Origin: Alcaligenes pakistanensis | Lineage (GTDB): Bacteria > Pseudomonadota > Gammaproteobacteria > Burkholderiales > Burkholderiaceae_B | Length of the DNA: 64,000 bases | Direction: 5' to 3' | NCBI RefSeq assembly: GCF_014652815.1 | Contig: NZ_BMZN01000002.1 | Span: forward strand, 733,793-797,792 | Shown here: positions 18,018 to 27,700 of the stretch, in pieces | How the letters are laid out: every line of letters starts with the position of its first letter | Position numbering within the stretch: the stretch's first letter is position 1 | The notes under the pieces: generated by a model | Told to the model about the DNA's origin: nothing | What the model saw: the letters and a program-made list of their open reading frames with translations, nothing else | Databases searched by the model: none | Translations under genes and position numbers: made by a program

Positions 18018-18809
18018 ATGCACCCGATGCTCAATACCGCCATCAAGGCGGCTCGCCGTGCCGGCACCATTATCTCTCGCGCCAGCCTAGACCTCCAGCA
18101 CCTGTCGGTTGCGCGTAAAGGCCCTAAAGATTATGTCACGGAAGTGGATCGCGCAGCAGAGGAAGCCATTATTGAAGTGTTGAGCGAAGCCTATCCCGAC
18201 CATGGCTTCATTGGAGAGGAAACCGGCGAGCGTCCCCCGCTGGAGCCCGCAGGTGAAGGTACCCCTGAGTACCAGTGGGTTATTGATCCGCTTGATGGCA
18301 CCACCAACTTTATTCACGGTTTTCCTTGCTATGCGATTTCCATCGCCCTGTTGCACCGTGGCCAAACCGCCCATGCGGTTATTTACGACACAACGCGTAA
18401 CGAGCTGTTCACAGCCAGCCGTGGAGGCGGTGCCTTCCTGAATGATCGTCGTATGCGTGTTTCGGGTCAGACCCGTTACCACGACGCTTTGATCGGTGCT
18501 CACGTGCCTGATTCGGGCGCTGGCGTGAAAACCACCTCTCCTTTTGCCGATATGCTGTCCGAATGCGCGGCTGTTCGTCGCGTCGGTGCAACGGTTCTGG
18601 ATCTGGCTTATGTGGCCAGCGGTCGTTTGGACGGTTTCTGCGCGGTTGGCCTGAAGCCTTGGGATTTGGCTGCCGGCACTTTGCTGGTTACCGAAGCCGG
18701 TGGTCTGGTGGGCGACTTTGAAGGCGAGCAGACCTGGAAAGAAACGGGCAATGTGCTTGCTGCCAGTCCGAAGATCTTTATCCAGATGTTGTCGCACATG
18801 CAAGATTAA
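18018..18809 (+). CDS. suhB: Inositol-1-monophosphatase family protein SuhB
   Basis: A 263-residue Mg2+-dependent sugar phosphatase. The metal-site motifs are present in order: VTEVDRAAEEAI, GEETGE (about residues 68-73), the signature WVIDPLDGTTNFIHGFPCY (about 90-108) and LKPWDLAAGTLLVTEAGG near the C-terminus. SuhB also acts in rRNA antitermination complexes in enterobacteria. It is transcribed divergently from trmJ and ends in a compact terminator. Confidence 0.93.
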   Translation: MHPMLNTAIKAARRAGTIISRASLDLQHLSVARKGPKDYVTEVDRAAEEAIIEVLSEAYPDHGFIGEETGERPPLEPAGEGTPEYQWVIDPLDGTTNFIHGFPCYAISIALLHRGQTAHAVIYDTTRNELFTASRGGGAFLNDRRMRVSGQTRYHDALIGAHVPDSGAGVKTTSPFADMLSECAAVRRVGATVLDLAYVASGRLDGFCAVGLKPWDLAAGTLLVTEAGGLVGDFEGEQTWKETGNVLAASPKIFIQMLSHMQD

Positions 18810-18810
18810 G

Positions 18811-18845
18811 AACCTAGACCCCGGCACCGCCGGGGTGTTCTTTTA
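18811..18845 (+). terminator. Rho-independent terminator after suhB
   Basis: CCCCGGC and GCCGGGG form a perfect 7-bp stem with an ACC loop, followed by TGTTCTTTT. Confidence 0.85.
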
Positions 18846-18867
18846 ATGACAGCGCCAAGGAGCTGAG

Positions 18868-20451
18868 ATGGAGTGGTTGATGGACCCGACCGCCTGGGTT
18901 GGGTTACTCACACTGGTTGTTCTGGAAATTGTGTTGGGCATCGACAATCTGGTGTTCATTGCAATTTTGGTCGACAAGCTGCCTCCGGCGCAGCGTGACC
19001 GGGCTCGGGTGCTGGGCTTGTCTTTGGCCCTGCTGATGCGCCTTGGCCTGTTAACGGTCATGTCCTTTTTGGTGCAGTTGACCGATCCTTTGGTGTCTGT
19101 CCTTAGCCTGGATTTTTCAGGCCGCGATCTGATCATGATCGTGGGTGGTTTCTTCTTGCTGTTCAAAGGCACGCTGGAACTGCACGAACGCATTGAGAAC
19201 CGTAGCGCACACGCGTCTGGTTCTCGCATGTACGCCAGCTTCTGGGTCATCGTGGCGCAGATTGTGGTGCTCGATGCGGTGTTCTCCATCGACGCGGTGA
19301 TTACTGCCGTGGGTATGGTGGAGCATCTGCCCATCATGATGGCGGCGGTGGTCATTGCTATTGGCATCATGCTGGTGGCGTCCAAACCTCTGACTCTTTA
19401 CATCAACAGCCGGCCCACGGTGGTGATCCTGTGCCTGGGCTTTTTGTTGATGATCGGTTTTTCTTTGCTGGTGGAAGGCTTTGGTGTGCATGTGCCCAAG
19501 GGCTATCTGTATGCGGCAATTTCTTTCTCCATCCTGATCGAAATGTTCAACCAGCTGGCGCGGCGCAAATTGCGGCTTTTGCAGGCGGGGCGTCCTATGC
19601 GCGAACGCACGGCCGAGGCGGTGTTGCGCATGTTGGGCAAGAGTCCTGCTTCGGGTGCCGCAGCGATTGGCCCTGATCTGCCCGGTGGTGGTGCGCAAAT
19701 GGTGTTTGGTCAGGAAGAGCGCAATATGGTCAGTGGCGTGCTGACGTTGTCCGAACGCACTGTGCATTCGGTGATGACGCCGCGCAATGCCATTACCTGG
19801 CTCAATATTCAGGATGAGCCCGAGGTTCTGCTCGAAAAGATGACTCATGAACCTCATAGTATGGTGCCCGTGTGTCGCGGTTCGCTCGATGAGGTTATTG
19901 GCATTGGTCGAAGCAAAGAGTTACTGGCAGATTTGCTGATTCATGGTCATGTCCGTCTGGACCAATTGCGTCAGCCGGTGTTTGTGTACGAGTCCATTGA
20001 AATTCTGAACTTGATGGAGACCATCAAGCAAAGCCGTGGACAGTTGGTGATGGTGACCGACGAGTTTGGCACGATTGAAGGACTGGTTACGCCCCTGGAT
20101 ATTTTTGAGGCGATTGCCGGCGACTTCCCCAGCGAGGACGAAACCCCCGATATTGTCCAAGAGTCCCAGGACCACTGGCTATTGGACGGCTCTACCGACC
20201 TACATCACCTGGAGCAAATGCTGGGGGTGGATGGTCTGGTGGATGAAGATGAAGAATATGCCACCTTGGCAGGCTATCTGCTGACGCGTTTCGGTCAGTT
20301 GCCCAAGGTAGGTGATGTCTGTGTTCTTGAACAGAGTGATGCGGTTTATCGCTTCAAGGTTGAAGAGCTGGAAGGGCGTCGCATTTCCCAGGTCAGCCTG
20401 GAGCGCGTGCCCAACGATGATGAACAAATTGATCCGTTCCTGGCATCTTAA
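18868..20451 (+). CDS. TerC-family membrane protein with CBS and CorC/HlyC domains
   Basis: A 527-residue fusion-type protein like E. coli YegH/YoaE. The N-terminal half is a TerC-type membrane domain with the acidic motifs [15 protein letters not shown] and [15 protein letters not shown] (metal-ion related in TerC). A CBS-pair region follows ([20 protein letters not shown], then [20 protein letters not shown]), and the C-terminus is a CorC_HlyC domain ([16 protein letters not shown]). Substrate is unknown; manganese or other divalent-ion export is the common proposal for TerC relatives. uppP starts 26 bp downstream. Confidence 0.9.
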   Translation: MEWLMDPTAWVGLLTLVVLEIVLGIDNLVFIAILVDKLPPAQRDRARVLGLSLALLMRLGLLTVMSFLVQLTDPLVSVLSLDFSGRDLIMIVGGFFLLFKGTLELHERIENRSAHASGSRMYASFWVIVAQIVVLDAVFSIDAVITAVGMVEHLPIMMAAVVIAIGIMLVASKPLTLYINSRPTVVILCLGFLLMIGFSLLVEGFGVHVPKGYLYAAISFSILIEMFNQLARRKLRLLQAGRPMRERTAEAVLRMLGKSPASGAAAIGPDLPGGGAQMVFGQEERNMVSGVLTLSERTVHSVMTPRNAITWLNIQDEPEVLLEKMTHEPHSMVPVCRGSLDEVIGIGRSKELLADLLIHGHVRLDQLRQPVFVYESIEILNLMETIKQSRGQLVMVTDEFGTIEGLVTPLDIFEAIAGDFPSEDETPDIVQESQDHWLLDGSTDLHHLEQMLGVDGLVDEDEEYATLAGYLLTRFGQLPKVGDVCVLEQSDAVYRFKVEELEGRRISQVSLERVPNDDEQIDPFLAS

Positions 20452-20477
20452 TTTTTATTGGCTTTGATTCACGCAAC

Positions 20478-21338
20478 ATGACTGAGCAAACTATCTATCT
20501 GTTGAAGGCCCTGTTTTTGGGGATTATCGAAGGTATTACGGAGTTTATTCCGGTCTCCAGCACGGCACACTTGCTGATTCTAGGCTCCTGGATTGATTTT
20601 TCCTCGGGTGATGCCAAGGTGTTTGAGGTCGTGATTCAGTTCGGGTCGATCTTGGCTGTGGTCTGGATTTTCCGTGCCCGCTTGATTCAACTGATCATGG
20701 GAACCTTGCGGGGTGATCGCACCGAGATGATGTTTACTCGTAATCTGCTGATCGCCTTTTTGCCCGCTGCGGTGATTGGTGCTTTGACGATTCAGTATGT
20801 CAAAGCTCTGTTTCATCATCAGATTGTGTTTGTGTTCACGCTGATCCTGGGTGGTTTGCTGATGCTGTGGGTGGAGCGCAAGCCGCAATATGCGAAGAAT
20901 ACGTCTGAGGCTAATCAGGGAGAAACGGCGACTTCGCAAAAGGCCACGGCTTTTGCTTTGGAGGAGATCACCTGGAAGCAGGCTTTGGTGGTTGGCTTTG
21001 CCCAGTGTGTTGCGATGGTGCCAGGCACTTCGCGTTCGGGAGCGACGATTATCGGCGGCATGCTGGCCGGTATTCAGCGTAAGACAGCGACGGAGTTTTC
21101 TTTCTTTCTGGCGATGCCAACGATGTTAGCGGCAACGGTTTATGATTTGTATCGCAATGGCGCGTCTTTAAGTGCCGATCAAGGCACGGCGATTATTGTC
21201 GGCTTTGTAGCGGCCTTCTTCAGTGCTCTGTTCTTGGTGAAGGCGGTGCTGCGTTTTGTTTCCAGCCGTACGTATCGGCCCTTCGCCTGGTATCGAATTG
21301 CTTTGGGGGCGGTATTGTTTGTTTGGTTGATGACCTAG
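20478..21338 (+). CDS. uppP: Undecaprenyl-diphosphatase UppP (BacA)
   Basis: A 286-residue inner-membrane phosphatase that recycles the C55 lipid carrier of peptidoglycan and O-antigen synthesis. Both catalytic signatures are present: GIIEGITEFIPVSSTAHLLI (about residues 15-34) and the PGTSRSGATIIGG box (about 181-193). The loop between the halves is long and hydrophilic (about residues 139-160). It lies directly after the TerC/CorC gene and ends in a clear terminator. Confidence 0.96.
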   Translation: MTEQTIYLLKALFLGIIEGITEFIPVSSTAHLLILGSWIDFSSGDAKVFEVVIQFGSILAVVWIFRARLIQLIMGTLRGDRTEMMFTRNLLIAFLPAAVIGALTIQYVKALFHHQIVFVFTLILGGLLMLWVERKPQYAKNTSEANQGETATSQKATAFALEEITWKQALVVGFAQCVAMVPGTSRSGATIIGGMLAGIQRKTATEFSFFLAMPTMLAATVYDLYRNGASLSADQGTAIIVGFVAAFFSALFLVKAVLRFVSSRTYRPFAWYRIALGAVLFVWLMT

Positions 21339-21362
21339 TTTTCTGCTCATCCAGAGGTTTTG

Positions 21363-21404
21363 GAATCCCCGCTTGGACTTTGTTGTGCCAGCGGGGATTT
21401 TTCT
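21363..21404 (+). terminator. Rho-independent terminator after uppP
   Basis: AATCCCCGCT-GG pairs with CCAGCGGGGATT across a loop of about 11 bases and runs into TTTTTC. Confidence 0.9.
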
Positions 21405-21541
21405 TGTCTGCTGCCTATGGGATCTGCTCGTTTGTTCCAGTTTATTTAATGAGGGCTTGGTGATGTGTTTGTTTAAGCAGGTGAGGAGCCGAAAGGTTGG
21501 GGAAGCGCTTTGTTAGGAGCAGGGTTGGGCTCTGTTGAGAC

Positions 21542-21774
21542 GCCTCTCGATTGCTCTGCCCCGGTATCCGGGCTGACTACTTGCCGGTGCTGCGCACCGG
21601 TGCCCTTGTCGGTGTCTTGATCCGGGCGCACTCTGAACTCGCCCGGTGGTTTGTCCCCCGGACAAACCACAAGCGTCGGGCTCGAACAGCAGAGTGCTTG
21701 CACCCCGGCTCAAAACACCGACCGCGGCAAGCAGTCTGAATCGCCCAGATACCGGGGCAGAGCAACCGAGAGGC
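21542..21774 (+). repeat. Structured ~230-bp palindromic element, copy 1
   Basis: A 233-bp nested inverted repeat in the convergent uppP/lpxH spacer. Outer arms of ~27 bp (21542-21568 and 21748-21774) pair with one or so mismatches. Inside, GACTACTTGCCG faces CGGCAAGCAGTC; a side hairpin CCGGTGC-TGC-GCACCGG follows; CGGTGT-TTGA-CCGGG faces its complement at 21701-21720; GCACTCTG pairs CAGAGTGC; GCCCG pairs CGGGC; and the core is a 10-bp hairpin (21646-21670). There is no coding potential. It is homologous to copy 2 read on the opposite strand. Confidence 0.85.
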
Positions 21775-21884
21775 TCAAGTTGAGGACAGGGCAAGCGCGC
21801 TGCCGAGCTACCTTCGTTTTATCTTCTGTAGATGAGGAATATGGCTGGGATATTGTGTTGGCAAGAGCCACTGTCTCGTTTGCG

Positions 21885-22115
21885 TTTTTGAGGGGGCGGG
21901 AGTGGTCGACGGGGCGAGTCAGGGCTCTGGCCGCAGGCTCTTGAAACATCCAGAATGCAAGCCCTGTGCTGTTTGAGCCGGACGCTTGCACTTGGTCCGC
22001 GGGACCAAGTACCCGGCGAGTTCACAGGGCGCCTGGATGTTTCAAGAGACCAGGGAACCCGTGCGCAGCGCGGGCCGGAGACCCGACAAGTCGACCACTC
22101 CCGCCCCCTCAAAAA
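21885..22115 (-). repeat. Structured ~230-bp palindromic element, copy 2 (inverted)
   Basis: A 231-bp element with perfect 26-bp outer arms (21885-21910 and 22090-22115). Read on the minus strand it has the same helices as copy 1 in the same order: side hairpin CCCGCGC-TGC-GCACGGG, a perfect 16-bp helix (CTCTTGAAACATCCAG), GCCCTGTG/CACAGGGC, GCCGG/CCGGC and the core ACTTGGTCC-CGC-GGACCAAGT. The stretches between helices, AACTCGCC, CAAGCGTC, GGCTC-AACAG and TTGCA, match copy 1. Paired bases differ in compensatory fashion. 110 bp of unremarkable sequence separate the copies. Confidence 0.85.
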
Positions 22116-22233
22116 TGCTTATGCAGCCCCGCTGACCCCTGCACTGATCATGATGAGCAGTCGACGCTCAACATCGCGAAGTTAGCTACAGAGAAATGAC
22201 CATGTGAGTCGATCACAGCCCATCCCGTCAGCC

Positions 22234-23055
22234 TCAAGAAGAAGCCAAGTTTATGTAGCGCCCAGTGTCTTGACACTGATCCTCTTGCCCCCACTGGTGC
22301 AAGCACAGTTGCACACCTTCAATACTGATATAGCCGCCGCGACGAACCCCGTCAGAAGATTCAGAATCCCAATCAGGCAACACCCAACGACGTATCGAAT
22401 CAAAGCCAGGAATGTCATGTACCGCAGGTCGGTGCGTATGACCATGCACCATCGCCCGCACAGAGTGTGCCTCGCAGGCCGCAACAATAGCCGCTGGCTG
22501 CACATCCATAATGTCCGTGGACTTGTACTGTTTGCCGCGCTGGCTACCCGCACGGGCAGAGTCGGCAATACGCTGACGCAAACTTAAGGGGCAGGCCAGA
22601 TATAACTTCTGCAGCCAGGGCTTGCGTACCCAATAGCGAAAACGCTGATAAGCCAGATCATCCAGACAGTACTCGTCGCCATGAGACATCAAAATTAAAC
22701 CGGCAGACGTATCGAGTACAACGTAATCAGGCAAGAGCGTGGCATGGACATGGTGGGCGTAAGTCTCGCCCAGCAAAAAGTCGCGATTACCGCGCATCAG
22801 ATATAAAGAATGACAGGACGAAAATGCCCGCAAAGCCTCGCTGACTTGAGTAAGCCAGGGAGCAGGGCGGGCGATTTGATCGTCACCAATCCAGGCATTG
22901 AAAATATCACCGCCCAGAATCAAGTTATGAGCTTGATGCTGGGCGGAGTGCAGAAACTGCAAAAAATCCTGGACGGTGTCTGGATTGTCGGGACCCAAAT
23001 GCAGGTCCGCCGCAATCCAGACATTGCCCGAAAGCGTGAGCTTATTCGGTGACAA
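22234..23055 (-). CDS. lpxH: UDP-2,3-diacylglucosamine diphosphatase LpxH
   Basis: A 273-residue calcineurin-like metallophosphoesterase of lipid A synthesis, converting UDP-2,3-diacylglucosamine to lipid X at the inner-membrane face. The metal-binding motifs are in order: [42 protein letters not shown] and HGHTHRP. No ATG gives a sensible start; TTG at 23055, overlapping the cyclophilin gene end by 14 bp with a GGA upstream, is the best choice. A longer frame would run deep into the cyclophilin gene. Confidence 0.9.
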   Translation of the reverse strand: MSPNKLTLSGNVWIAADLHLGPDNPDTVQDFLQFLHSAQHQAHNLILGGDIFNAWIGDDQIARPAPWLTQVSEALRAFSSCHSLYLMRGNRDFLLGETYAHHVHATLLPDYVVLDTSAGLILMSHGDEYCLDDLAYQRFRYWVRKPWLQKLYLACPLSLRQRIADSARAGSQRGKQYKSTDIMDVQPAAIVAACEAHSVRAMVHGHTHRPAVHDIPGFDSIRRWVLPDWDSESSDGVRRGGYISIEGVQLCLHQWGQEDQCQDTGRYINLASS

Positions 23056-23692
23056 GCGTCGCTTTTTCCAAAATGACGTCCTCAACAGGAACGTCCTGGT
23101 GGAAGCCCTTGTTGCCCGTGCGCACGGTACGGATCTTGTCGACCACATCCATGCCTTCGATCACGCGGCCAAACACAGCGTAGCCCCAGCCGTTGGCCGT
23201 AGGAGCTGTGAAGTTCAGGAAATCGTTGTCAGCCACGTTGATGAAGAACTGGGCAGTCGCCGAGTGTGGGTCGGACGTGCGGGCCATAGCCAGCGTGTAC
23301 TTTTCGTTCTTCAAGCCATTGTCGGCTTCGTTTTTGACAGGAGCATTGGTGGATTTTTGCTTCATGTCGGCCTCAAAACCGCCGCCCTGGACCATGAAGT
23401 TATTGATCACACGGTGAAATACGGTGCCGTCATAAAAGCCGCTGGACACGTAGTCTACAAAGTTGGCCACGGTGTTAGGGGCTTTTTCTGCATTCAGTTC
23501 AACCAGGATCGTGCCATGGTTAGTTTGCAGTTGGACGCGTGGAGAGGTGCTCATAGAAGTGCCTTCAGAAGAAGTGGAAGAATCTGCTGCCATAGCTGGG
23601 CTGCTCATCATAGGCATAGCCATACAGGCAGCAATAAGCAGGGTGCGCAAGCTGCGAGCCTGATCACACCATTGAAATGTGCTTGCAAACAT
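23042..23692 (-). CDS. Peptidyl-prolyl cis-trans isomerase, cyclophilin type, exported
   Basis: A 216-residue cyclophilin. Residues 1-36 form a signal peptide ([20 protein letters not shown] then AMAA), and a Ser/Thr-rich linker leads to a complete isomerase domain with [27 protein letters not shown] and [13 protein letters not shown]. An internal Met (about residue 47, [14 protein letters not shown]) looks like the start of a cytoplasmic PpiB, so a second translation start is possible. Its end overlaps lpxH, and the TPR gene is 31 bp upstream. Confidence 0.9.
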   Translation of the reverse strand: MFASTFQWCDQARSLRTLLIAACMAMPMMSSPAMAADSSTSSEGTSMSTSPRVQLQTNHGTILVELNAEKAPNTVANFVDYVSSGFYDGTVFHRVINNFMVQGGGFEADMKQKSTNAPVKNEADNGLKNEKYTLAMARTSDPHSATAQFFINVADNDFLNFTAPTANGWGYAVFGRVIEGMDVVDKIRTVRTGNKGFHQDVPVEDVILEKATLVTE

Positions 23693-23723
23693 AAGATAGG
23701 GGCAATCCCGTCAAAGAAAAATC

Positions 23724-24410
23724 TTATTGTTGCAGAATTTGGCCGGTTTGTTGTGCACGCTGGGCGGCTTTAGGCACACCGCTGGCGGCGGCTTGACGGT
23801 ACGTGTCATTAGCCAGCATCAGTTGCACTTCACCCATATTGGCGCGTGCCAAGGCATAAGAAGGATCTGCCGTCAGGGCCATTTTCAAAGCCTCCAAAGC
23901 CAGATCCAGCTTGTCTTGCGCAATGTATTCAGCCGCCAGATTATTCCAGGGCTCAGGAAGCTCAGGATAATACATGGTCATGTCTTGATAAATGCCGATG
24001 GCGCCATTGTGGTCACCACTGGCTGCTAATGCGCGTGCTTTCAAAAACAGCAACTGTACATTCGCACCGGGCTCGCCCCTGTTCTTGCGTTGCTCCAGCT
24101 GCTTGTCGATCGCTTGCAAAGCATCAGCATGACGGCCCTGGGCAATCAAGGTGCTGATACGCTGGCTGACTTGAGCGGCGCTAAGCGGCAAAGACGTATC
24201 GGCACTGGGGGCCAGCACATCCAACGCACGGGCCAGACCTTTCCAGCCGCGTTCAGGTTCGGGGGCAATATCCAACAGCGGATCATTTACCCGCGCACTG
24301 GGTGGGGGCAAATCGGGCAGGGATTGAGCACTCACGTTTTGACCGAGGGCCAGCAAAAGGGCCAAGGTGCAAGGAGCGAGAAACCGAGTCCGTCTAGGTG
24401 TACTGAACAC
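23724..24410 (-). CDS. Exported tetratricopeptide-repeat protein
   Basis: A 228-residue protein with a signal peptide (FLAPCTLALLLALGQNVSAQ, about residues 10-29) and TPR-like helices from about residue 80 on (ISTLIAQGRHADALQAIDKQ, ALAASGDHNGAIGIYQDM, NNLAAEYIAQDKLDLALEAL). TPR arrays mediate protein contacts; the partner is unknown. It is the first gene of the leftward TPR-cyclophilin-lpxH group and diverges from cysS. Confidence 0.85.
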   Translation of the reverse strand: MFSTPRRTRFLAPCTLALLLALGQNVSAQSLPDLPPPSARVNDPLLDIAPEPERGWKGLARALDVLAPSADTSLPLSAAQVSQRISTLIAQGRHADALQAIDKQLEQRKNRGEPGANVQLLFLKARALAASGDHNGAIGIYQDMTMYYPELPEPWNNLAAEYIAQDKLDLALEALKMALTADPSYALARANMGEVQLMLANDTYRQAAASGVPKAAQRAQQTGQILQQ

Positions 24411-24599
24411 AGAGGGGGCGCCTATAAAATCTGGCTTGAAGACCAGGAAGGTTGGTAGATTGCTGCCTTTAACGAGGTCTGCTTGCTATACTTATTGACC
24501 ATCATTCTAACCTTGCCTCTTGCCAGGCGGGAAATACGGAACATAAGCCAGGGGCAATCGTTCTGGCGCAATGTTCCGATTTTATGACGATTACAGGCC

Positions 24600-26051
24600 A
24601 TGTTGCGCATTTATAACTCGTTATCACGCTCTAAAGAGGTGTTTTCTCCGGTTGAACCGGGCCACGTACGTATGTACGTCTGCGGCATGACGGTCTACGA
24701 CTTCTGTCACCTGGGACACGCCCGTATGCTGGTCAGCTTTGACATTGTTCAACGCTGGTTGCGAGCGAGCGGGTACGGCGTCTCTTATGTACGCAACATT
24801 ACGGATATTGACGACAAAATCATCCGCCGTGCCGTTGAGCGCGGGCAGCTCATGTCTGAAGTTACTGACTTCTATATTGATGCCATGCATGCCGACGAAA
24901 AGGCATTGGGTGTGCAAAGCCCCGATTCGGAGCCTCGTGCCACGCAGCACGTGCCCGATATGTTGGGCATTATTGCCAAGCTGGAAGAAAACGGCCTGGC
25001 CTATCAGTCCGAAGACGGTGATGTGAACTACGCGGTGCGTCAGTTCCCCGGCTACGGCAAACTGTCGGGCCGCTCCCTGGACGATCTGCGTGCAGGCGAG
25101 CGTGTCGCCCTGAATTCCGCCAAGCGCGACCCTCTGGACTTTGTGCTGTGGAAATCGGCTAAAGATGAAGAGCCTACCGAATCCAAATGGGAGTCCTCTT
25201 ACGGCCTGGGTCGCCCGGGCTGGCATATTGAGTGCTCGGCCATGAGCAAGGCCCTCTTGGGTCTGCCTTTGGATATTCACGGTGGTGGTCCGGATTTGAA
25301 GTTCCCCCACCACGAAAACGAAATCGCCCAAACGGAAGGTGCCTTTGGCGGCCAGATGGCCAATGTCTGGATGCACTGCGGCCCCCTGATGGTGGACTCG
25401 GAAAAAATGTCCAAGTCCCTGGGTAATTTCCGTCGCATCCGCGATACCGTCGCGCCCGACGGTTTGGCCGACGAAGAAAGCAGCTATACCGCTAATCCGC
25501 GTGAAGCTGAAATGCTGCGCTTCTTTATTGTGCGCAACCATTACCGCAGCTTGCAGAACTACGCGCCCGACAATCTGCGCGATGCTCAGCAAGCCTTGGA
25601 TCGTCTGTACCAGACTTTGCAGAACGTTTCTGCAGCTGATGTTCAGATCGACTGGACTCAAGGCCCGGCTCTGGCATTTGCCCAGGCTATGGACGATGAT
25701 TTCAATACTGCCGGTGCGGTTGCTGTTTTATTTGAGCTGGCTGGCCAAGCCAACCGTGACAAAGACGCTCAGGCTGCCGGTTTGATGCGTGCCTTGGGTG
25801 GGGTCATCGGCCTCTTGCAAGTGGACCCCGCTGTCTATTGGCGTGCCAGCACCCGCTTCGGTCAGGCTGTCAGCGTGGCCGGGGCTGACTCCCTGAGCGA
25901 CGCCCAGATTGACGAACTGCTGGCTGAACGCGGCCAGGCCAAACAGAACCGCGACTTTGCACGCGCCGATGCCATCCGTGTGCAGCTTAAAGAGCAGGGC
26001 GTTGAGCTGGAAGATCGGCCAGGTGGAGCGACACAATGGCGCAGGGCCTAA
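24600..26051 (+). CDS. cysS: Cysteinyl-tRNA synthetase
   Basis: A 483-residue class I synthetase charging tRNA-Cys. It has [20 protein letters not shown] (zinc Cys plus HIGH-type motif, about residues 25-44), the second zinc ligand set in [10 protein letters not shown] and [11 protein letters not shown], and the KMSKSLGNF signature. Length is typical (E. coli 461). The ATG at 24600 gives the conserved N-terminus [13 protein letters not shown]. The end overlaps the next gene by 16 bp. Confidence 0.97.
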   Translation: MLRIYNSLSRSKEVFSPVEPGHVRMYVCGMTVYDFCHLGHARMLVSFDIVQRWLRASGYGVSYVRNITDIDDKIIRRAVERGQLMSEVTDFYIDAMHADEKALGVQSPDSEPRATQHVPDMLGIIAKLEENGLAYQSEDGDVNYAVRQFPGYGKLSGRSLDDLRAGERVALNSAKRDPLDFVLWKSAKDEEPTESKWESSYGLGRPGWHIECSAMSKALLGLPLDIHGGGPDLKFPHHENEIAQTEGAFGGQMANVWMHCGPLMVDSEKMSKSLGNFRRIRDTVAPDGLADEESSYTANPREAEMLRFFIVRNHYRSLQNYAPDNLRDAQQALDRLYQTLQNVSAADVQIDWTQGPALAFAQAMDDDFNTAGAVAVLFELAGQANRDKDAQAAGLMRALGGVIGLLQVDPAVYWRASTRFGQAVSVAGADSLSDAQIDELLAERGQAKQNRDFARADAIRVQLKEQGVELEDRPGGATQWRRA

Positions 26052-26707
26052 GCGGCGTTCAATCCGGCCCTCAAGTACGTTTGGTGGGCAAGCCTGATTA
26101 CTGGGACGACGCGTGCGCCCAGCTGATGAAGCGCGATCGTATCCTGCGTAAGCTGATTCCCCGGCACGGTGATTATTGGCTGCAACACCAGTCACCCGCT
26201 TTCACTACCCTGGTGCGCTCCATCGTGGGTCAGCAATTGGCGTCGCGTACCGCAGATCTGCTCTGGACCAAGCTGCTGGAGGGTTGCGGGCAAGCCTTGT
26301 CGCCTGAACTTATTTTAGAGCTGGGTTACGAGGCCTTGAATGGTCTGGGCCTGCCTAAACGCAAGGCCGAATATATAGTTGATTTGGCGGCACACTTTGA
26401 TGCCCGTAAAATTGACCCCCAGGCATGGCAGTCCCTGTCTGACGAAGCCGTGATTGCTGACTTGTGCGCCATTCGTGGCGTGGGTCGCTGGACGGCAGAT
26501 ATGTTTCTGATTTTCAACTTGCACAGACCCGATGTTCTCCCTTTGGATGATGCGGGCCTGCTCAAGGCAATCTCTCAGCACTATTTCAGCGGTGAGCCGG
26601 TATCCCGGTTCGAGGCGCGGGAAGTTGCTCAAGCGTGGGCACCGTGGTGCACGGTGGCTACCTGGCATCTGTGGCGCAGTCTGAACACAGTTGCGGTACG
26701 ATATTAA
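26036..26707 (+). CDS. alkA: DNA-3-methyladenine glycosylase II (AlkA-type HhH-GPD)
   Basis: A 223-residue base-excision glycosylase. It has the HhH-GPD core: [16 protein letters not shown], the hairpin [18 protein letters not shown] (about residues 143-160) and the catalytic Asp in [12 protein letters not shown]. It lacks the N-terminal domain of E. coli AlkA, as is common in the short Mag-like group. It overlaps the end of cysS, so it is probably cotranscribed with cysS and accA. Confidence 0.9.
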   Translation: MAQGLSGVQSGPQVRLVGKPDYWDDACAQLMKRDRILRKLIPRHGDYWLQHQSPAFTTLVRSIVGQQLASRTADLLWTKLLEGCGQALSPELILELGYEALNGLGLPKRKAEYIVDLAAHFDARKIDPQAWQSLSDEAVIADLCAIRGVGRWTADMFLIFNLHRPDVLPLDDAGLLKAISQHYFSGEPVSRFEAREVAQAWAPWCTVATWHLWRSLNTVAVRY

Positions 26708-26734
26708 ATTAGGCCTAAACCCTTAAGAACCAAC

Positions 26735-27700
26735 ATGCGAAATACATTCCTGGAATTTGAGCAGCCTTTGGCCGAGCTCGAAGGCAAAATCGAAGAGCTC
26801 CGCTATGTGCAATCTGATTCCGCTGTGGATATTTCAGAGGAACTCAGCCGTCTGCAGCAGAAAAGTCAGACTCTGGCTAAAAATATTTATGCCAAGCTGA
26901 CTCCTTGGCAAACGGCTCTGGTTGCTCGTCATCCACAACGTCCATACACACTGGACTATGTAAACCAGATTTTCTCGGACTTCCACGAGCTGCATGGCGA
27001 TCGCATGTATGCGGACGACCTGGCGATTGTGGGTGGTCTGGCCCGTTTCAACGGCACGCCCTGCATGATCATTGGTCATCAAAAAGGCCGTGATACCAAA
27101 GAGCGTGCTCGCCGCAACTTCGGTATGCCACGTCCCGAAGGCTATCGTAAAGCCTTGCGTTTGATGCGTCTGGCCGAAAAATTCGGTATCCCCGTCTTTA
27201 CCTTTGTGGACACCCCCGGCGCCTACCCAGGCATTGGTGCTGAAGAGCGCGGTCAGTCTGAAGCCATTGGCCACAACCTGTTTGCCATGGCCAAGCTGCG
27301 TGTGCCTATCATCTCCACCATTATTGGTGAAGGCGGTTCGGGCGGTGCGTTGGCGATTGCCGTAGGCGACGTAGTCTCCATGCTGCAATATTCCACCTAC
27401 GCCGTAATTTCGCCAGAAGGTTGTGCCTCGATCCTGTGGCGCAGTGCAGATAAAGCGCCTGTGGCGGCGGAAGCGCTGGCTATTACCGCCCCACGTCTGA
27501 TCGAGCTGGGTCTGGTTGATCGCGTTATCAATGAACCCATCGGTGGCGCGCATCGCGACCCCACCATGATGGCACGTCAGCTCGGTCGTGCGCTGGCTGA
27601 CGCCCTGCGTCAGGTCGCAGGCCTGACTACCGAGCAACTGCTGGCGCGGCGTATGGACCGCCTCTTGGCCCACGGTCGCTACCAGGAAGTTCGTGCCTGA
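26735..27700 (+). CDS. accA: Acetyl-CoA carboxylase carboxyltransferase subunit alpha
   Basis: A 321-residue subunit (E. coli 319) that transfers CO2 from carboxybiotin to acetyl-CoA, the first step of fatty-acid synthesis, with AccD. Signature segments are [55 protein letters not shown] and [14 protein letters not shown]. Coding ends inside the start of tilS (8-bp overlap). Confidence 0.97.
   Translation: MRNTFLEFEQPLAELEGKIEELRYVQSDSAVDISEELSRLQQKSQTLAKNIYAKLTPWQTALVARHPQRPYTLDYVNQIFSDFHELHGDRMYADDLAIVGGLARFNGTPCMIIGHQKGRDTKERARRNFGMPRPEGYRKALRLMRLAEKFGIPVFTFVDTPGAYPGIGAEERGQSEAIGHNLFAMAKLRVPIISTIIGEGGSGGALAIAVGDVVSMLQYSTYAVISPEGCASILWRSADKAPVAAEALAITAPRLIELGLVDRVINEPIGGAHRDPTMMARQLGRALADALRQVAGLTTEQLLARRMDRLLAHGRYQEVRA

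Noticed and set aside
21542-22115. Insertion sequence with transposase, or integron attC array
   Set aside because: No transposase frame is present, and the elements have multi-helix nested structure rather than simple attC or IS ends.
21473-22199. Several 60-100 codon frames in the uppP-lpxH spacer
   Set aside because: They run through the palindromic elements on both strands, overlap each other and match no protein pattern; the structured elements explain the region.
24624-25661. Minus-strand frame of 345 codons
   Set aside because: Antisense to cysS, which is unmistakable; composition is atypical for a protein.
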